Assembly (NCBI GenBank): GCA_001566745.1
Contig: KQ964583.1
Location: 18,999-71,694 of the forward strand
From: Conidiobolus coronatus NRRL 28638
Lineage: Eukaryota > Entomophthoromycota > Entomophthoromycetes > Entomophthorales > Conidiobolaceae
Length of the DNA stretch: 52,696 nt
Direction of reading: 5' to 3'
Shown here: one piece after another, positions 1 to 10,945 of the stretch
How positions within the stretch are numbered: the first letter of the stretch is position 1
Layout of the letters: every line of letters starts with the position of its first letter
Program-made: the position numbers and the translations under genes
The notes under the pieces: model-generated
What the model was told of the DNA's origin: nothing
The model's input: the letters and a program-made list of their open reading frames with translations, nothing else
Database searches by the model: none

Positions 1-864
1 AAATTCAATATATATGATAAAAATCTAATATATATATTTATCACTATAATGTACGTAGCTATGCTTAAATAGAGCATGTAGTCTATTATAATTTGATAAA
101 AGAAACCAAAAAATCACCAGATCACTCATTTTGCAATATAAAAATAATAATCTATGCAATATAATTCGCTTATACTAGTTTAACCATTGTTGTTCAAAAG
201 CGATGATTTGACTTAAAAACGTTACTTCCATTTCGATAAAAGTCTCAAGATTCGTATTTATTTAACTTTAATGAACTGAGCTTTTACTAACAAAATAAAA
301 AAATAAGCTGGGCGAAAAACTTTTCAAAGATGATGCTATATAACATAAACTAAAATTAGTTTAAGACTGTTGTTATAGCTGTTTATTACAGATATAAATA
401 AGACGCAGTATATCTTATATTATGCTAATAAACATTAATTACTGAAAGCAAAGAGAATCCAAAGTAACATAATTATTAATTAAAATTATATTTGAGGATT
501 ACGCTTAATAACCTCTATTATTCAATAATTCAACATTAATAGTTTAGCCATCACCAATCAAATTCCATAATTATCAAAATGTAATTAAAAGACCTCTACA
601 TCACATGATAAAACTGTCCATCCTATATTGCTAATATCCAATCAAAAATAGCTTATAAATGAATATTGCTATTTTAAGATGAACGTAGAAACTCGAATGA
701 CAGTCTTGAGAATATTTTTGAATCATACCTCAGTTTTTCCAATTATTATATATACCAACTTCTAAGCCGCCTTACTATCTTGCTTTAACTTTGATTTAAT
801 TCTAATCTTTACCAACTACATTTCATCTAATATATATAATAATAATAAATTTTGATATAATAAG
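1..864. other. AT-rich intergenic region upstream of the E1-alpha gene
   Basis: No reading frame, tRNA or recognisable RNA gene is visible on either strand. The sequence is very AT-rich with scattered homopolymer and TA-rich runs. The last 100 bases before the E1-alpha ATG are A/T-rich and pyrimidine-patchy, compatible with a promoter and 5' leader, but I cannot assign a specific element. Confidence 0.6.
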
Positions 865-2163
865 ATGTCAAAGATACTCAGAGTTGTTAGACCCAATATA
901 TTAGCTAATTTAAATTATGGCTTACGTCGTAATCTCCAAACCTCTACTAAACTTTGTTTAGACGGTGTTAAAGTAAGATCTAAGTACCCTGGTGCCCTCG
1001 ACTCATATTTTAGTCACGAACTCAAGTTCATTACCCCTACTGAAGCTATCGACACATACAGAGTTATGGACGAAAATGGTGTTATTTCTCACCCCGAAAA
1101 CGAGCCTGGCGTTTCTCAAGAATTTGCTACTAAAATTTATCAAGATATGATTACTCTAAACTCTATGGATAACATTTTATACGACGCTCAACGTCAAGGA
1201 CGTATTTCTTTCTATATGACCAGTTATGGTGAAGAAGGCCAAATTGGCTCTGCTGCTGCTTTAACCCCTGAAGATGTTATCTACGGTCAATATAGAGAAG
1301 CTGGTGTTATTCTCCATCGTGGATTTACATTAGATGAATTTATGAACCAATGTTATAGCAATATGCACGATGTTGGTAAAGGTAGACAGATGCCTGTTCA
1401 CTATGGATCAAAAAAGCTCAACTTCCAAACTATCTCCTCTCCCTTAGCCACTCAAATTCCCCAAGCTTCAGGAGCTGCTTATGCTTTGAAGATGGAAGGT
1501 AAAAAAGCTGTTGTAATGTGCTATTTCGGTGAAGGTGCTGCTTCAGAAGGTGATTTCCATCCTGCTTTGAACATGGCTGCCACCTTGAACTGTCCCGTCA
1601 TTTTCTACTGTAGAAATAATGGATTTGCTATTTCCACTCCTTCTAATGAACAATACCGTGGTGATGGTATTGCTGCTCGTGGTATTGGTTATGGTGTTGA
1701 TACTATCCGTGTTGACGGTAATGACGTATGGGCTGTATACAACGCCACTAAGACTGCTAGAGCTAGAGCTTTAGAGCATAACAAACCTATTTTAATCGAA
1801 GCTATGACTTACCGTGTTGGTCATCACTCTACTTCTGATGACTCAACAGCTTACAGATCAAAGCAAGAGGTTGAAGACTGGAAGAGATTAGATAATCCTA
1901 TCACTCGTACTCGTAAATGGTTAGAAGCTAAAGGATGGTGGGACCAAACTAAAGAAGACGAATTCCGTAAGAAGATTCGTAAAGATATTTTGACTGCATT
2001 TAGCAAAGCTGAATCTGTTGTCAAGCCCCCTGTTGAAGAATTATTTAACGATGTTTATGATACTCTTCCCCTTCATCTCCAAAAGCAAAAACGTGAAATG
2101 GAAGAACATGTTAAGAAGTACCCTGAATTCTACCCTACCAAAGCATTCGCTCAAAAGAATTAA
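865..2163 (+). CDS. BCKDHA: Branched-chain 2-oxoacid dehydrogenase E1 component, alpha subunit (mitochondrial)
   Basis: Single-exon gene of 432 residues. It encodes the alpha subunit of the thiamine-diphosphate-dependent E1 decarboxylase of the branched-chain 2-oxoacid dehydrogenase complex, which oxidatively decarboxylates the keto acids of Leu, Ile and Val in the mitochondrial matrix. The first 30 or so residues are basic, Ser/Asn-rich and without acidic residues, as in a matrix presequence. The TPP/Mg-binding stretch is clear (YFGEGAASEGDFHP followed by CRNNGFAIS), as is the loop YRVGHHSTSDDS at about 316-327. Ser322 and Ser332 align with the two regulatory phosphoserines of the mammalian enzyme, and His320/321 lie at the active site. 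Length and colinearity fit the family throughout. The ATG has A at -3. It is distinguished from pyruvate dehydrogenase E1-alpha by the HHSTSDDS loop and the EQYRGDGIAARG segment. No beta-subunit gene lies nearby. Confidence 0.95.
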   Translation: MSKILRVVRPNILANLNYGLRRNLQTSTKLCLDGVKVRSKYPGALDSYFSHELKFITPTEAIDTYRVMDENGVISHPENEPGVSQEFATKIYQDMITLNSMDNILYDAQRQGRISFYMTSYGEEGQIGSAAALTPEDVIYGQYREAGVILHRGFTLDEFMNQCYSNMHDVGKGRQMPVHYGSKKLNFQTISSPLATQIPQASGAAYALKMEGKKAVVMCYFGEGAASEGDFHPALNMAATLNCPVIFYCRNNGFAISTPSNEQYRGDGIAARGIGYGVDTIRVDGNDVWAVYNATKTARARALEHNKPILIEAMTYRVGHHSTSDDSTAYRSKQEVEDWKRLDNPITRTRKWLEAKGWWDQTKEDEFRKKIRKDILTAFSKAESVVKPPVEELFNDVYDTLPLHLQKQKREMEEHVKKYPEFYPTKAFAQKN

Positions 2164-2973
2164 TTGAAAGTATCCATTAAGTATAAACCATATAAAATCA
2201 AATATTCTTATCATTACAGCTATATAGCTATAGTTTTGAGTTTTATACAAACCATGCTAAATACAGTGTTATTAATATAAATATGCCAATTAATATTCTT
2301 ATTATTTGCCTCTACGCTATTAAATTAACAGAACTGAGTAAATAGATATAAAAACATTATTTTCTTATAGTATTTTGTTTATATTATTGATTATGTTTTT
2401 ATTAAAATTGAGACTTGTTTATAAAGATTATTAGAATGATCTAACATTTGAAATATGTATACATTTATGGAGTATAAAATGCATAAATTAATCCATTTAA
2501 AAGCTATGCTTATCATAGTCTTTAGGTTTCTAAACTATTTTTTTATAGAACTTTGAGATTATTAAAGGTGTTATTACAGCCTTAAGAATAATAACCAATA
2601 AATTTAGCTTATTAATGAAATTATCATATTCATTTATAGAACAATAAAGCTATATCTTCGCTCAGCTTTAAAGTCGTACGTTAAGTTTTAAGTTAATTAT
2701 TGTATAAAAAGGTGAATTTGAAAATTTTGCAGTTTGAATTTTTTATGCTTTCATATTATGATTATTTAAAGCTATTTAATCTAGTTAAATCTATTAAAAT
2801 AAAACATACAAACAACCTAAATCTGCCCATTATTACATACCATACATGTATTAAATGCTTAAATTGAATCATAATCCCACAATAATTTATTTTAGTTTAC
2901 GGAATTAAAAATTCAAATTGAATTGGACCTGAGTTTTAAAATTAACTAATCAATACTAAAAAACTTAGTTAAA
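2164..2973. other. AT-rich intergenic region
   Basis: About 0.8 kb between two genes on the plus strand. It contains only AT-rich sequence with no supported coding or RNA feature. It presumably holds the E1-alpha 3' end and the condensin-gene promoter. Confidence 0.6.
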
Positions 2974-5900
2974 ATGGCTAGATCAAAGAAACCAGATAAT
3001 ACTGCTTCAAAAAAGCAGAACTTTAAAAATTTAGAAAATGTTTTAGAAAAAAAAGAAATACTAAAATCTATATCTGAAATTCTAGACCAGATTCAGCGCC
3101 CTAATTTACATCATAAAAAATTCTTTTTAAATTTTTTCAATTTACAAGAAAAGTATCCTATAGAGGATTTTACCAATGCTTTTATATTTTTAACAAATAA
3201 ATTACTAACCTGTAAGAAGGACTTAATACCAAATAGAGTTTTAAAATTTTTAGCCAATTACTTGGTATTTGCAAAAGATAAGAGTAATTGAATAAATTTA
3301 TGTTTAATGTTTGTATTAATTTTATTAATATAGTCGACGGAGATGAGAATATGAGAACAGACGATGACGATAATTCTAGCATGATTACTCACTTTTCAGA
3401 AGGACTTTTAAAATTTTACTTACCTGGGCTTAGCGCAAAAGATAGAGTTGTTCGATTAAGATGCTCTCAGCTAGTCGCTATAACAATAGACTTCATTGGA
3501 GCTGTTGAGTAAGTTTTAAATTTATACCGTCATTAATTATTCTAACATGTTATATTAGTGAAGAGTTTTATATCCATTTAAGAGATACTTTAATTGATAG
3601 AAGCTGTGATAAAGAGTCCTCATTCAGATATCAAATTGTTATTGCTTTATCTAGATTACAAGATGAAAATGATGAAACCGATCCTGTAATCGATAAACTA
3701 ATCAATATATTGCGTACAGATCCATCGGCAGACGTCAGAAAATGTGTTATTATGCATATCTTACAAAATGAAAAGACTGTTCCCTATTTAATTGAGAGAG
3801 CTAGAGATTTAGATACAAATATTAGAAAATGGGTATTTTTAAAGACTATGGTTGATGTAGGCGATTTTAGACTATTATCGATTAAACAAAGAGAGCACCT
3901 ATTAAAGAACGGAATTTCTGATCGTGATGAAGGAGTAAAAAAATCATGCCTCAAAATGCTCTCATCTCACTGGATGCCTACTGTTGGAGATGATCTCCTT
4001 AGTTTATTAGAAAAATTAGACGTTATGAATAGTGATGTAGCTGAGGTGACTCTTTATGCTTTCTTTAAGCTCCATCCTCAAGTTGTTTCAGAGTTTGTCA
4101 TTCCTGAAAATGCATTAGATGATTTAACTTCTGAATCTTCTTTCCTCATAAAGATAATATTGAAATATTGCAACGATAACAAAATGGAAGAAAAATTATT
4201 TAATCTATTACCTTCTCCAATGGAGCTAGCCTCGGTTTTGGAAAAGCACCACTCATTATCGGTAACTTGCGAAGATGAAGTCTTGAAAGTCGAGTATGAT
4301 TTTATAGTTTTACAACTATTAGAAATGGGGTCAATGTTGGACTTTGCTGACGAGGCTGGAAGAAGAAAGGTATACGAAATGCTAAGATATTTATACTCTG
4401 TAGTAGACGAAAATGAAGACATTATTTTCCAAATGGCGATAGTAATGAAGAAACTATCCAATAACGAGCTCGATTTTTCTCGTACTATGGTTGAAGTTGT
4501 TTCAGATGTATGCGAAGAATTTGGAACAAACGGCGACTTTAAAGAGCAAATTGGACGTCTTGAAGTAGCAGATTATGAAGATGAAGAGGAAGAGACTTTA
4601 AGCGATGAAGATGCCAGAACCCTTTCCATTTTAATGAAATGCTTACTTTTAGTCAAGAGCACTTTACAACAATGCCAACTTCCTTTAGTGAAAAATACTG
4701 TACTTTACGGCCTATTAAATGATTTAGTATCTCCAGCAGTACAAAGTTCAATTGAAGTATTGAGACATTCCGGCTTAGTATGCTTGGGATTGTACTGTAT
4801 GTTAGATCGTGACCTTTCTTATAAAAACTTTTCCGTATTTGTACATTCATGTCAGAGTGACCAAGATGAGTACAGAGAGCATTCTTTAAAGGTAAATTTA
4901 AGTAAAATTTTGATTATATTCTTTATTAATTTCATATAGATTATTTTTGATCTTTGTGTAATTTATGGAATCCACGAAGGCTCTTTCAAAGTATCGGTAA
5001 TATTACTTTAATTTTATCTTCTATTAAATGATTTTTAACAAAGATTTAGCAAGAAAATATATTCACATTCTTTAAGAACTCGCTTAAAGACAAAGAATTA
5101 GAATATCAAGCTATTGCTTGTCAAGGTTTAGCAAGACTTTATATGGCTGATTTATTAGCAGATGATGATATTTTAAGTCGACTTATTTTCCTTTATTTTG
5201 TTCCAACTACTCAAGATAGCTTGAAACTTCGACAATCTTTACACTATTTCTTTTCGGTTTATCCTCGTATTTCCTTAAAAAACTTGAAAGTTGTTCAAAA
5301 AGTATTATATCTATATATTCTAGTTTACTATTATTAACATTCAACTTAGGCATTTGTTCCATCTTTATTAAAGCTTTATTTAACCCACAAAAAGATAAGC
5401 AGCAAGTACCAGATGATAACACCAATTCAAGTTGCTCAGCTACTAGTTGATTGGACTGATCCAAATAATATTGAGTAAATAATTTTATTTTGCTACTAAT
5501 TATATTTATTAATTTTTATTAGGAATCCTAGCGATGAAGCTAAAAATGTTCATGGAGAGATTGCATTGGAATTGATCAAAACTTCTATCAGTGAACCATT
5601 AGGTGAATTATAATTTACATATACACTCTTTAAAATATTAATTCTTCTTTTGAAATAGAAAATAGAAAGTTACTAGTCCAAACTTTATCCAAGCTTTCGA
5701 TTAGCTCCATTACATCATTAAATTTAATAGTCAGTTTAGAGCATGTAATCTCTGTATTTAAAGAAGTATGTTAATTATTTTATTTATTTATTATTTATAT
5801 ACTAATATTGAACTTAGAATCGCTCATTCCCTGACAAATTTACTCATAATACATTTACAAAATTCTCTGATTTAATTACCAAAACTAAAGAAGCACTGAA

Positions 5901-6152
5901 ACCACAAACTTTTGATATTTCTCCAGAGCAATATGAAACACCAACAATGGGAACTGTTGATCCACAGCTAATTGAATTTTGCGAAAATATCCAAGCTGGT
6001 AATACTTGTTTTATATTTTATTCATACATTTTATTGACATAAATTTAGAAAAAGCCAATGGTGTATCAAAGAAAGAATATTTGTCAAAACAGCTTAAAAG
6101 AGAAGTTGATGCTATGCTATCAGAGAGCTCTGGTTGTGAATCTGATTACTAA
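2974..6152 (+). CDS. YCG1: Condensin complex HEAT-repeat subunit 3 (Ycg1/Cnd3/CAP-G)
   Basis: Reconstructed as ten exons: 2974-3283, 3334-3508, 3559-4891, 4940-4996, 5050-5301, 5350-5474, 5523-5602, 5659-5765, 5818-5998 and 6049-6152. They join in frame to 907 residues. The protein is the HEAT-repeat (HAWK) subunit that, with the kleisin Brn1/CAP-H, anchors condensin to DNA during mitotic chromosome compaction. Evidence is colinear similarity to CAP-G: the exon 3 block with RLQDENDETDPV, the HEAT pattern SADVRKCVIMHIL / DTNIRKWVF / DEGVKKSCLKML, and the GRRKVYEMLRYLY segment. An acidic patch (DYEDEEEETLSDED) sits mid-protein. Introns are 48-56 nt with GT...TAG borders, several carrying CTAAC/TTAAC-like branch sites. 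The N terminus is basic and Ser/Lys-rich. The length is near that of fungal CAP-G proteins. Exact small exon borders near the 3' end are the least certain part. Confidence 0.9.
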
Positions 6153-6754
6153 TATTATTGAATATTTTAATATTAGTTATTGTCCATGTATTAGTAACTC
6201 TTCAGCAAGATCTTTCAAATCTAATAACATATATATACCTTTAATAATAAACTATGATTTTACTCTTGCATTTTCTTTTTGTTAACAAACTTAATTCTTT
6301 AAATTATGAGTATAAAAACAGTCTATCAAATGATTAGCAATTTAAATCATATATTTTGAACTATTAATATTAATAAATCTTAAAAAACTTCTTAATGTTT
6401 ATTAAATACTATTATTCTGTATATTTATTCCATTTGATAAAGTGTATTAATATTACTTTTGAAATATGTAAAAACTAATAAATATTGATATAATGTTATT
6501 CAAATGCGTCTGTTAGAATATATAATTTATAATAAAAATAATATAATCAAAAAAAATTTAAATAAAAGTTTCAAAATCTACAAACTTGCTCTAAAAGTAC
6601 CTTTTATTAATTATATTGATTATTAAAATAAAAACATTCAATAAAAAATTAAAGGTATTTTGATCCCATAAATATTTTGAGTTAAACTTGGACTTAATAG
6701 CCTAGCGCTTGAATAAAATATTTTTAAATATAAATATATTAAATTAATAAAACA
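6153..6754. other. AT-rich intergenic region
   Basis: About 0.6 kb between the condensin stop and the Rmt2 start. Very AT-rich, with no reading frame of note on either strand and no RNA gene recognised. Confidence 0.6.
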
Positions 6755-7867
6755 ATGAGTGAACTTACTGATAACGAAATCAATTTTGGAATTAAATTTA
6801 AGGGAGCTTGTGTTCGTAACGATACACAGGAAGCACTTAATCTATTAAAAGAAGAACCTGGCTTAGTTTGGTTTAGAGATACAGATGGAAGATCTCCTCT
6901 CCACTGGGCAAGTGCTTTAGGCAGTGAAGAATTAGTTGTAGCACTTTTGGAAAATAGACACCCATGGAATGTTGTTGATAACGATGGTAATTCTGCTGGC
7001 GATGAAGCAGATGCTCATAATCACCCTTTAATTTACAAGCGTTTAGTTGAAGCTGGTGTTAGAGCTGAAATGATTCTTTCTATTATCAATAGTCAAGTAT
7101 ACTCAGACGATGAAGAAGAAGAGGGTGAAGAAGCTCAAACTGAAGAAAATGAGCAAGAAGCAGCTAGCGAGCAAGAATCTACCCAAGATCAACCACCTCA
7201 ATCAAATCAAAATATTCCCAATGCTGATTATTTAAGTATGCCTTTGAAATTTGACGATGATAAAATTTTAGATTTTGACAATAATGGAGTTATGATGGGT
7301 TGGGAAAAGCCTTTAATGGATCATCACTGTGAAGTTATTGCACCAAAGCCTGGATTACATGTTATCAATGTTGGATTTGGAATGGGATTCATTGATCGTG
7401 CTTTACAAGCAACTCAACCTGCAACTCACACAATTGTTGAAGCACATCCTGATGTCTATAAACAAATGGAAAAAGATGGCTGGTTAGAAAAGCCCAATGT
7501 TCGTGTAATTTTTGGTCGCTGGCAAGATAAAATTGAAGAAATCTGTGATAGAGAGTATGATGGGATATTTTTCGATACTTTTGGAGAATATTATCAAGAT
7601 CTCAAGCAATTCCACGAAATTTTACCTAACATTTTATCACCCGAAGGTGTCTACTCCTTCTTTAACGGTCTAGGTGGAGATGTAAAGCTGTTCCATGATG
7701 TATACTGTCAAGTTGTCGAATATCATTTACAAGAAATTGGAATTTCAATTGAATTTGTAACAGTTGAAATGGACCCAGAATCTTGCAAGATTTGGGATGG
7801 TGTAAAGAGAAGATATTGGCAATTGGAAAAGTATCATTTACCCATTTGTAAACTATTACCTTATTAA
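6755..7867 (+). CDS. RMT2: Protein arginine N-delta-methyltransferase Rmt2 (ankyrin repeat plus SAM methyltransferase)
   Basis: Single-exon gene of 370 residues. Rmt2 transfers methyl from S-adenosylmethionine to the delta nitrogen of arginine; in budding yeast the known substrate is ribosomal protein L12. The N terminus (about 10-95) is an ankyrin region containing DGRSPLHWASALGS and DNDGNSAGDEAD. An acidic Gln/Glu-rich linker (about 118-150) separates it from the methyltransferase. The SAM-binding motif INVGFGMGFID (about 204-214) and the post-motif acidic segment DGIFFDTFGEYYQDL (about 269-283) are typical of the Rmt2/guanidinoacetate-methyltransferase-like group. The ATG has A at -3 and the length is close to fungal orthologs. 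The gene is convergent with the downstream Ola1 gene, with 118 nt between stops. Confidence 0.93.
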   Translation: MSELTDNEINFGIKFKGACVRNDTQEALNLLKEEPGLVWFRDTDGRSPLHWASALGSEELVVALLENRHPWNVVDNDGNSAGDEADAHNHPLIYKRLVEAGVRAEMILSIINSQVYSDDEEEEGEEAQTEENEQEAASEQESTQDQPPQSNQNIPNADYLSMPLKFDDDKILDFDNNGVMMGWEKPLMDHHCEVIAPKPGLHVINVGFGMGFIDRALQATQPATHTIVEAHPDVYKQMEKDGWLEKPNVRVIFGRWQDKIEEICDREYDGIFFDTFGEYYQDLKQFHEILPNILSPEGVYSFFNGLGGDVKLFHDVYCQVVEYHLQEIGISIEFVTVEMDPESCKIWDGVKRRYWQLEKYHLPICKLLPY

Positions 7868-7985
7868 ATCAATATACTATAGAATTAATAAATTTAAAAG
7901 ATAAAATTTATATTTACAAAATTAAACTTCGACTATTTTTAACATAATGAAAATGGACAAAATTAAAATTTATTAAGTAAAGAGT

Positions 7986-9311
7986 CTATTTCTTTTTAGA
8001 AGCAGTGACGTTGAATTTGAAGTAGATAATATCACCATCTTCAACAACATAGTCCTTACCCTTTTGGTTATATTTACCAGCGGCTTTAACAGCAGCTTCG
8101 TTTCCTAATTCTTTGAGATCAGCGTATTTCATAACTTCAGCCATAATGAAACCACGTTCGAAATCAGTGTGAATAACACCAGCAGCTTGAGGAGCTTTAG
8201 AGTTCTTACGAACAGTCCAGCAGCGAACTTCATCAGCACCAGCAGTGAAGAAATAGACAAGTTGTAAAGCGCTGTATCCAGAAACAATAATCTTAGGGAA
8301 AGCGGAAACAGTTTCTAATTCCTTTAATCTGGCTTCTTTGTCAGCAGGTTCCATTAAACTGACTTCATATTCCATAGTGGCTGAGAAAGGAATGAGAAGA
8401 TCTCCAGGGCTGTTGGCATCAATCCATTGTTTGATCTTAGGGAGCCACTTGTTCTTCTTTCTAACGTAATCCTTTTCACTGCAGTTAGCTAAGTAAATAA
8501 CGGGCTTAGCAGAGATCAATTGAAGAGCGTTAATAGCTTCAACTTCCTTATTATTCCAGTCTCCCTTACGGATATCCTTACCATCATCAACAAGATGTTT
8601 TTTAACCTTTAAAAGAATTTCGTATTCTTCCTTATTTTTCTTATCTTCAACACCACCACCGGTACCGGCTCTCTTGACTAATTTTTCGAGAGAATCTAAG
8701 TGCTTGTTTAAGAATTCTTCGTCCTTTAATCTTAATTCAGAGTGAATAATTTCTAAATCTCTAATAGGGTCGAGTTCTCCTTCAACGTGAATAACATCTT
8801 CGTCAGAGAAAGCACGGCAAACGTGGAAAATAGCATCAACAGCACGAACATGACTTAAGAAAGCATTACCTAAACCAGCACCACCAGCAGCACCCTTGAC
8901 TAAACCAGCAATATCAATGACAGTAAGATAAGCGGGAACTTCGGATTTAGGCTTATAGGTTTGGTTTAACCAGTTAAAACGTTCATCGGGAACAGCAACT
9001 CTAGCTTCAGCAGGGTCGATGGTACAGAAAGGGAAGTTTTCAGCGGGAGCAGCAGAATTTGTAATGGCATTGAAGAAAGTAGACTTTCCAACATTAGGTA
9101 AACCTACAACACCAATTTTTAAGTTGTTAGAGGGACGACCTAATAAAATTTTTTCTTCTTGGACGGCTTTCTTAGGGGGCATTTTCTTTTTTAATAAGAT
9201 AGAATTGGTAGAAAATTGATTATAAAAACTTAAATTTAAATTAACTTTAATAGATGATTTTAATAAAGAAGTTGACCTCGTAACTAGATTAAAATTGACG
9301 AGTAAGTTCAT
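7986..9311 (-). CDS. OLA1: Obg-like ATPase Ola1 (YchF family), with an in-frame N-terminal extension
   Basis: Intronless. Ola1 is a conserved P-loop ATPase of the TRAFAC/Obg group that binds ribosomes and acts in stress responses. The protein shows G1 GLPNVGKST (70-78 of the long form), G3 DIAGLVKG, the altered G4 motif NCSEKD (276-281; NxxE replaces the NKxD of true GTPases, explaining ATP preference), and a C-terminal TGS domain ending in basic residues. The canonical start is the MPPKK methionine at 9182 (residue 44), which has A at -3 and gives 398 residues, as in other Ola1 proteins. An upstream in-frame ATG at 9311 (T at -3) adds 43 residues with no Asp or Glu, several Arg/Lys and many Ser/Asn, resembling a mitochondrial presequence. 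Whether the extension is translated is not shown by the sequence. Confidence 0.95.
   Translation of the reverse strand: MNLLVNFNLVTRSTSLLKSSIKVNLNLSFYNQFSTNSILLKKKMPPKKAVQEEKILLGRPSNNLKIGVVGLPNVGKSTFFNAITNSAAPAENFPFCTIDPAEARVAVPDERFNWLNQTYKPKSEVPAYLTVIDIAGLVKGAAGGAGLGNAFLSHVRAVDAIFHVCRAFSDEDVIHVEGELDPIRDLEIIHSELRLKDEEFLNKHLDSLEKLVKRAGTGGGVEDKKNKEEYEILLKVKKHLVDDGKDIRKGDWNNKEVEAINALQLISAKPVIYLANCSEKDYVRKKNKWLPKIKQWIDANSPGDLLIPFSATMEYEVSLMEPADKEARLKELETVSAFPKIIVSGYSALQLVYFFTAGADEVRCWTVRKNSKAPQAAGVIHTDFERGFIMAEVMKYADLKELGNEAAVKAAGKYNQKGKDYVVEDGDIIYFKFNVTASKKK
9183..9311 (-). other. Possible alternative-start mitochondrial presequence of Ola1
   Basis: Forty-three open codons precede the canonical Ola1 start in the same frame. 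The segment contains basic residues, Ser/Thr/Asn and hydrophobics but no acidic residue, and includes NQFSTNS, reminiscent of presequence cleavage regions. The upstream ATG has a weaker context (T at -3) than the downstream one (A at -3), the arrangement expected for leaky scanning. It could equally be an ordinary 5' leader that is open by chance. Confidence 0.4.
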
Positions 9312-10945
9312 TTATGTAACCTATTTACCTCATCAGATTTAACTTATTATATCAGTTCAAAGTTCCAATGCGAGTATTGAATTGTGGGATATTATCAAAT
9401 TTTCCCATCAGTTCATTTGATACTTTTTAATACATGTTTCGAAATTGCTATACAAATTATTAAATTTAAAAGTAGCTAGTATATTTGCAACAATCAAACC
9501 TTTAATTATGTTTATCTATTTCGTGGTTTAATTGATGTAATAGATATTCGTATACAAATTAATCAACTATATTGCCTGTCTATCTAAATCATCTAGATAC
9601 AAATTACTTAATTATTTATATTGGCTCAATTAAACTAAATTTTTCTCAGATTTTAATTTGTTTATATAAGCAAAACATATTATCCATTTCATTAAATTTC
9701 TAATTATACTTTGACTAAGCGATATTATAGTTTTTAATTGGCCAAAGTTTTATACATAAAAACAATAAAATTAAAAGATAAATGATGATTTTATAATCAT
9801 TAAAATTAAATATATATTAACTATCTTGGCTGAAATTTTTATTAAAATTTTTATTAATTATAGCTTAATAAAGATAAATATGCTAACTTGAGATATAGAT
9901 TAGCTATTTAATTTATTATTCAGCAATAACTCATATTAATAATCTATCTTTAGATAATCAAAACATGATATAAATAGTTTATGATTACTTTACAAATAAA
10001 AATAATTAATTTGATGTTATATTATGAAATTTAATATACTCTAAAAGTTTATTAATAATTTCTTGAACAGTTCTTTAAAGTAGAAAATTTTATATCAATA
10101 TTATAATAAACTAATATTTGATATATTTAATATGTTTAAAGAATTATTAATTTTAAAGTTTTTGAAAATATATTTAATTTTTATATTTTTTGATTTAGAC
10201 TTTGATAACTTGAGCCCAAGTCTTTAGATATATGAGTGATCCTGGTTAAACCAAGGAGAATTTGTCCTAATTTTTTGTAGGTCAAATCTACAATATTTTT
10301 GTTTTATTATGTGTTCAAACCACTAAAAAATTTCTTTTGTTACTTAAAGCTGACAAAAAGTGTTTTAATATGATATCATAAGCTAATCTATTTTAAAAAA
10401 GCTCTATAAATACTAATAACTTGCTTATACTACGGTTTAAATTTTGAACTGAGCCCATGTAAAATTTGAGCCAAGTTAAACATAACTTTTCATATCTATT
10501 TTATAATATTATGTATTTGTGTTGTTAATTAGATATTATATATAATATTAAAATAGCTTTATACGAGAATTAGAATTAAACGTTATTAAATCTATAAGAC
10601 GGTATATAAGTTTTTAGTATAATTTCGAGATTATATATTTAATATTATTTTGATTTAAATATTGAATATAATTTCAAAATTTCAGGTGATTAAGGGATGG
10701 TTACAAAAGTTAAAATTTTTTTAAAAATAACGTCATTTAAATTTATCTTGTCGCTCAAAGTTATCTAGGAGCTAATAAACTGAATAAATTATGAAACGAG
10801 GTAGTAAACAACTTAAACATTAACAGAAATAATCAAATAAAGACTCAAAATATACAGTAATAGTTTTGTTTAAATAAATTTTGTATTAAATTGAACTAAA
10901 TTTAGCAGTGGATTGAAAGAGAGTGTTAATATAAATATACAGTAT
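9312..10945. other. AT-rich intergenic region holding one MITE-like element
   Basis: About 1.6 kb between the 5' side of Ola1 and the 3' side of the Boi-like gene. Apart from the inverted-repeat element at 10234-10489, I see only AT-rich sequence and small local direct repeats near 9834-9860. No coding frame is supported. Confidence 0.55.
10234..10489. repeat. MITE-like element, copy 1
   Basis: The left end starts GAGTGATCCTGGTTAA. The right end, read on the minus strand, runs into TTGGCTCAAATTTTACATGG and then GGGCTCAGTTCAAA. The same terminal sequence recurs at 47930-48183 and 52031-52180. The two ends are imperfect inverted repeats of each other, and the roughly 250-nt interior has no coding potential. 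This is the profile of a non-autonomous DNA transposon or foldback element. No clear target-site duplication is seen. Confidence 0.5.
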
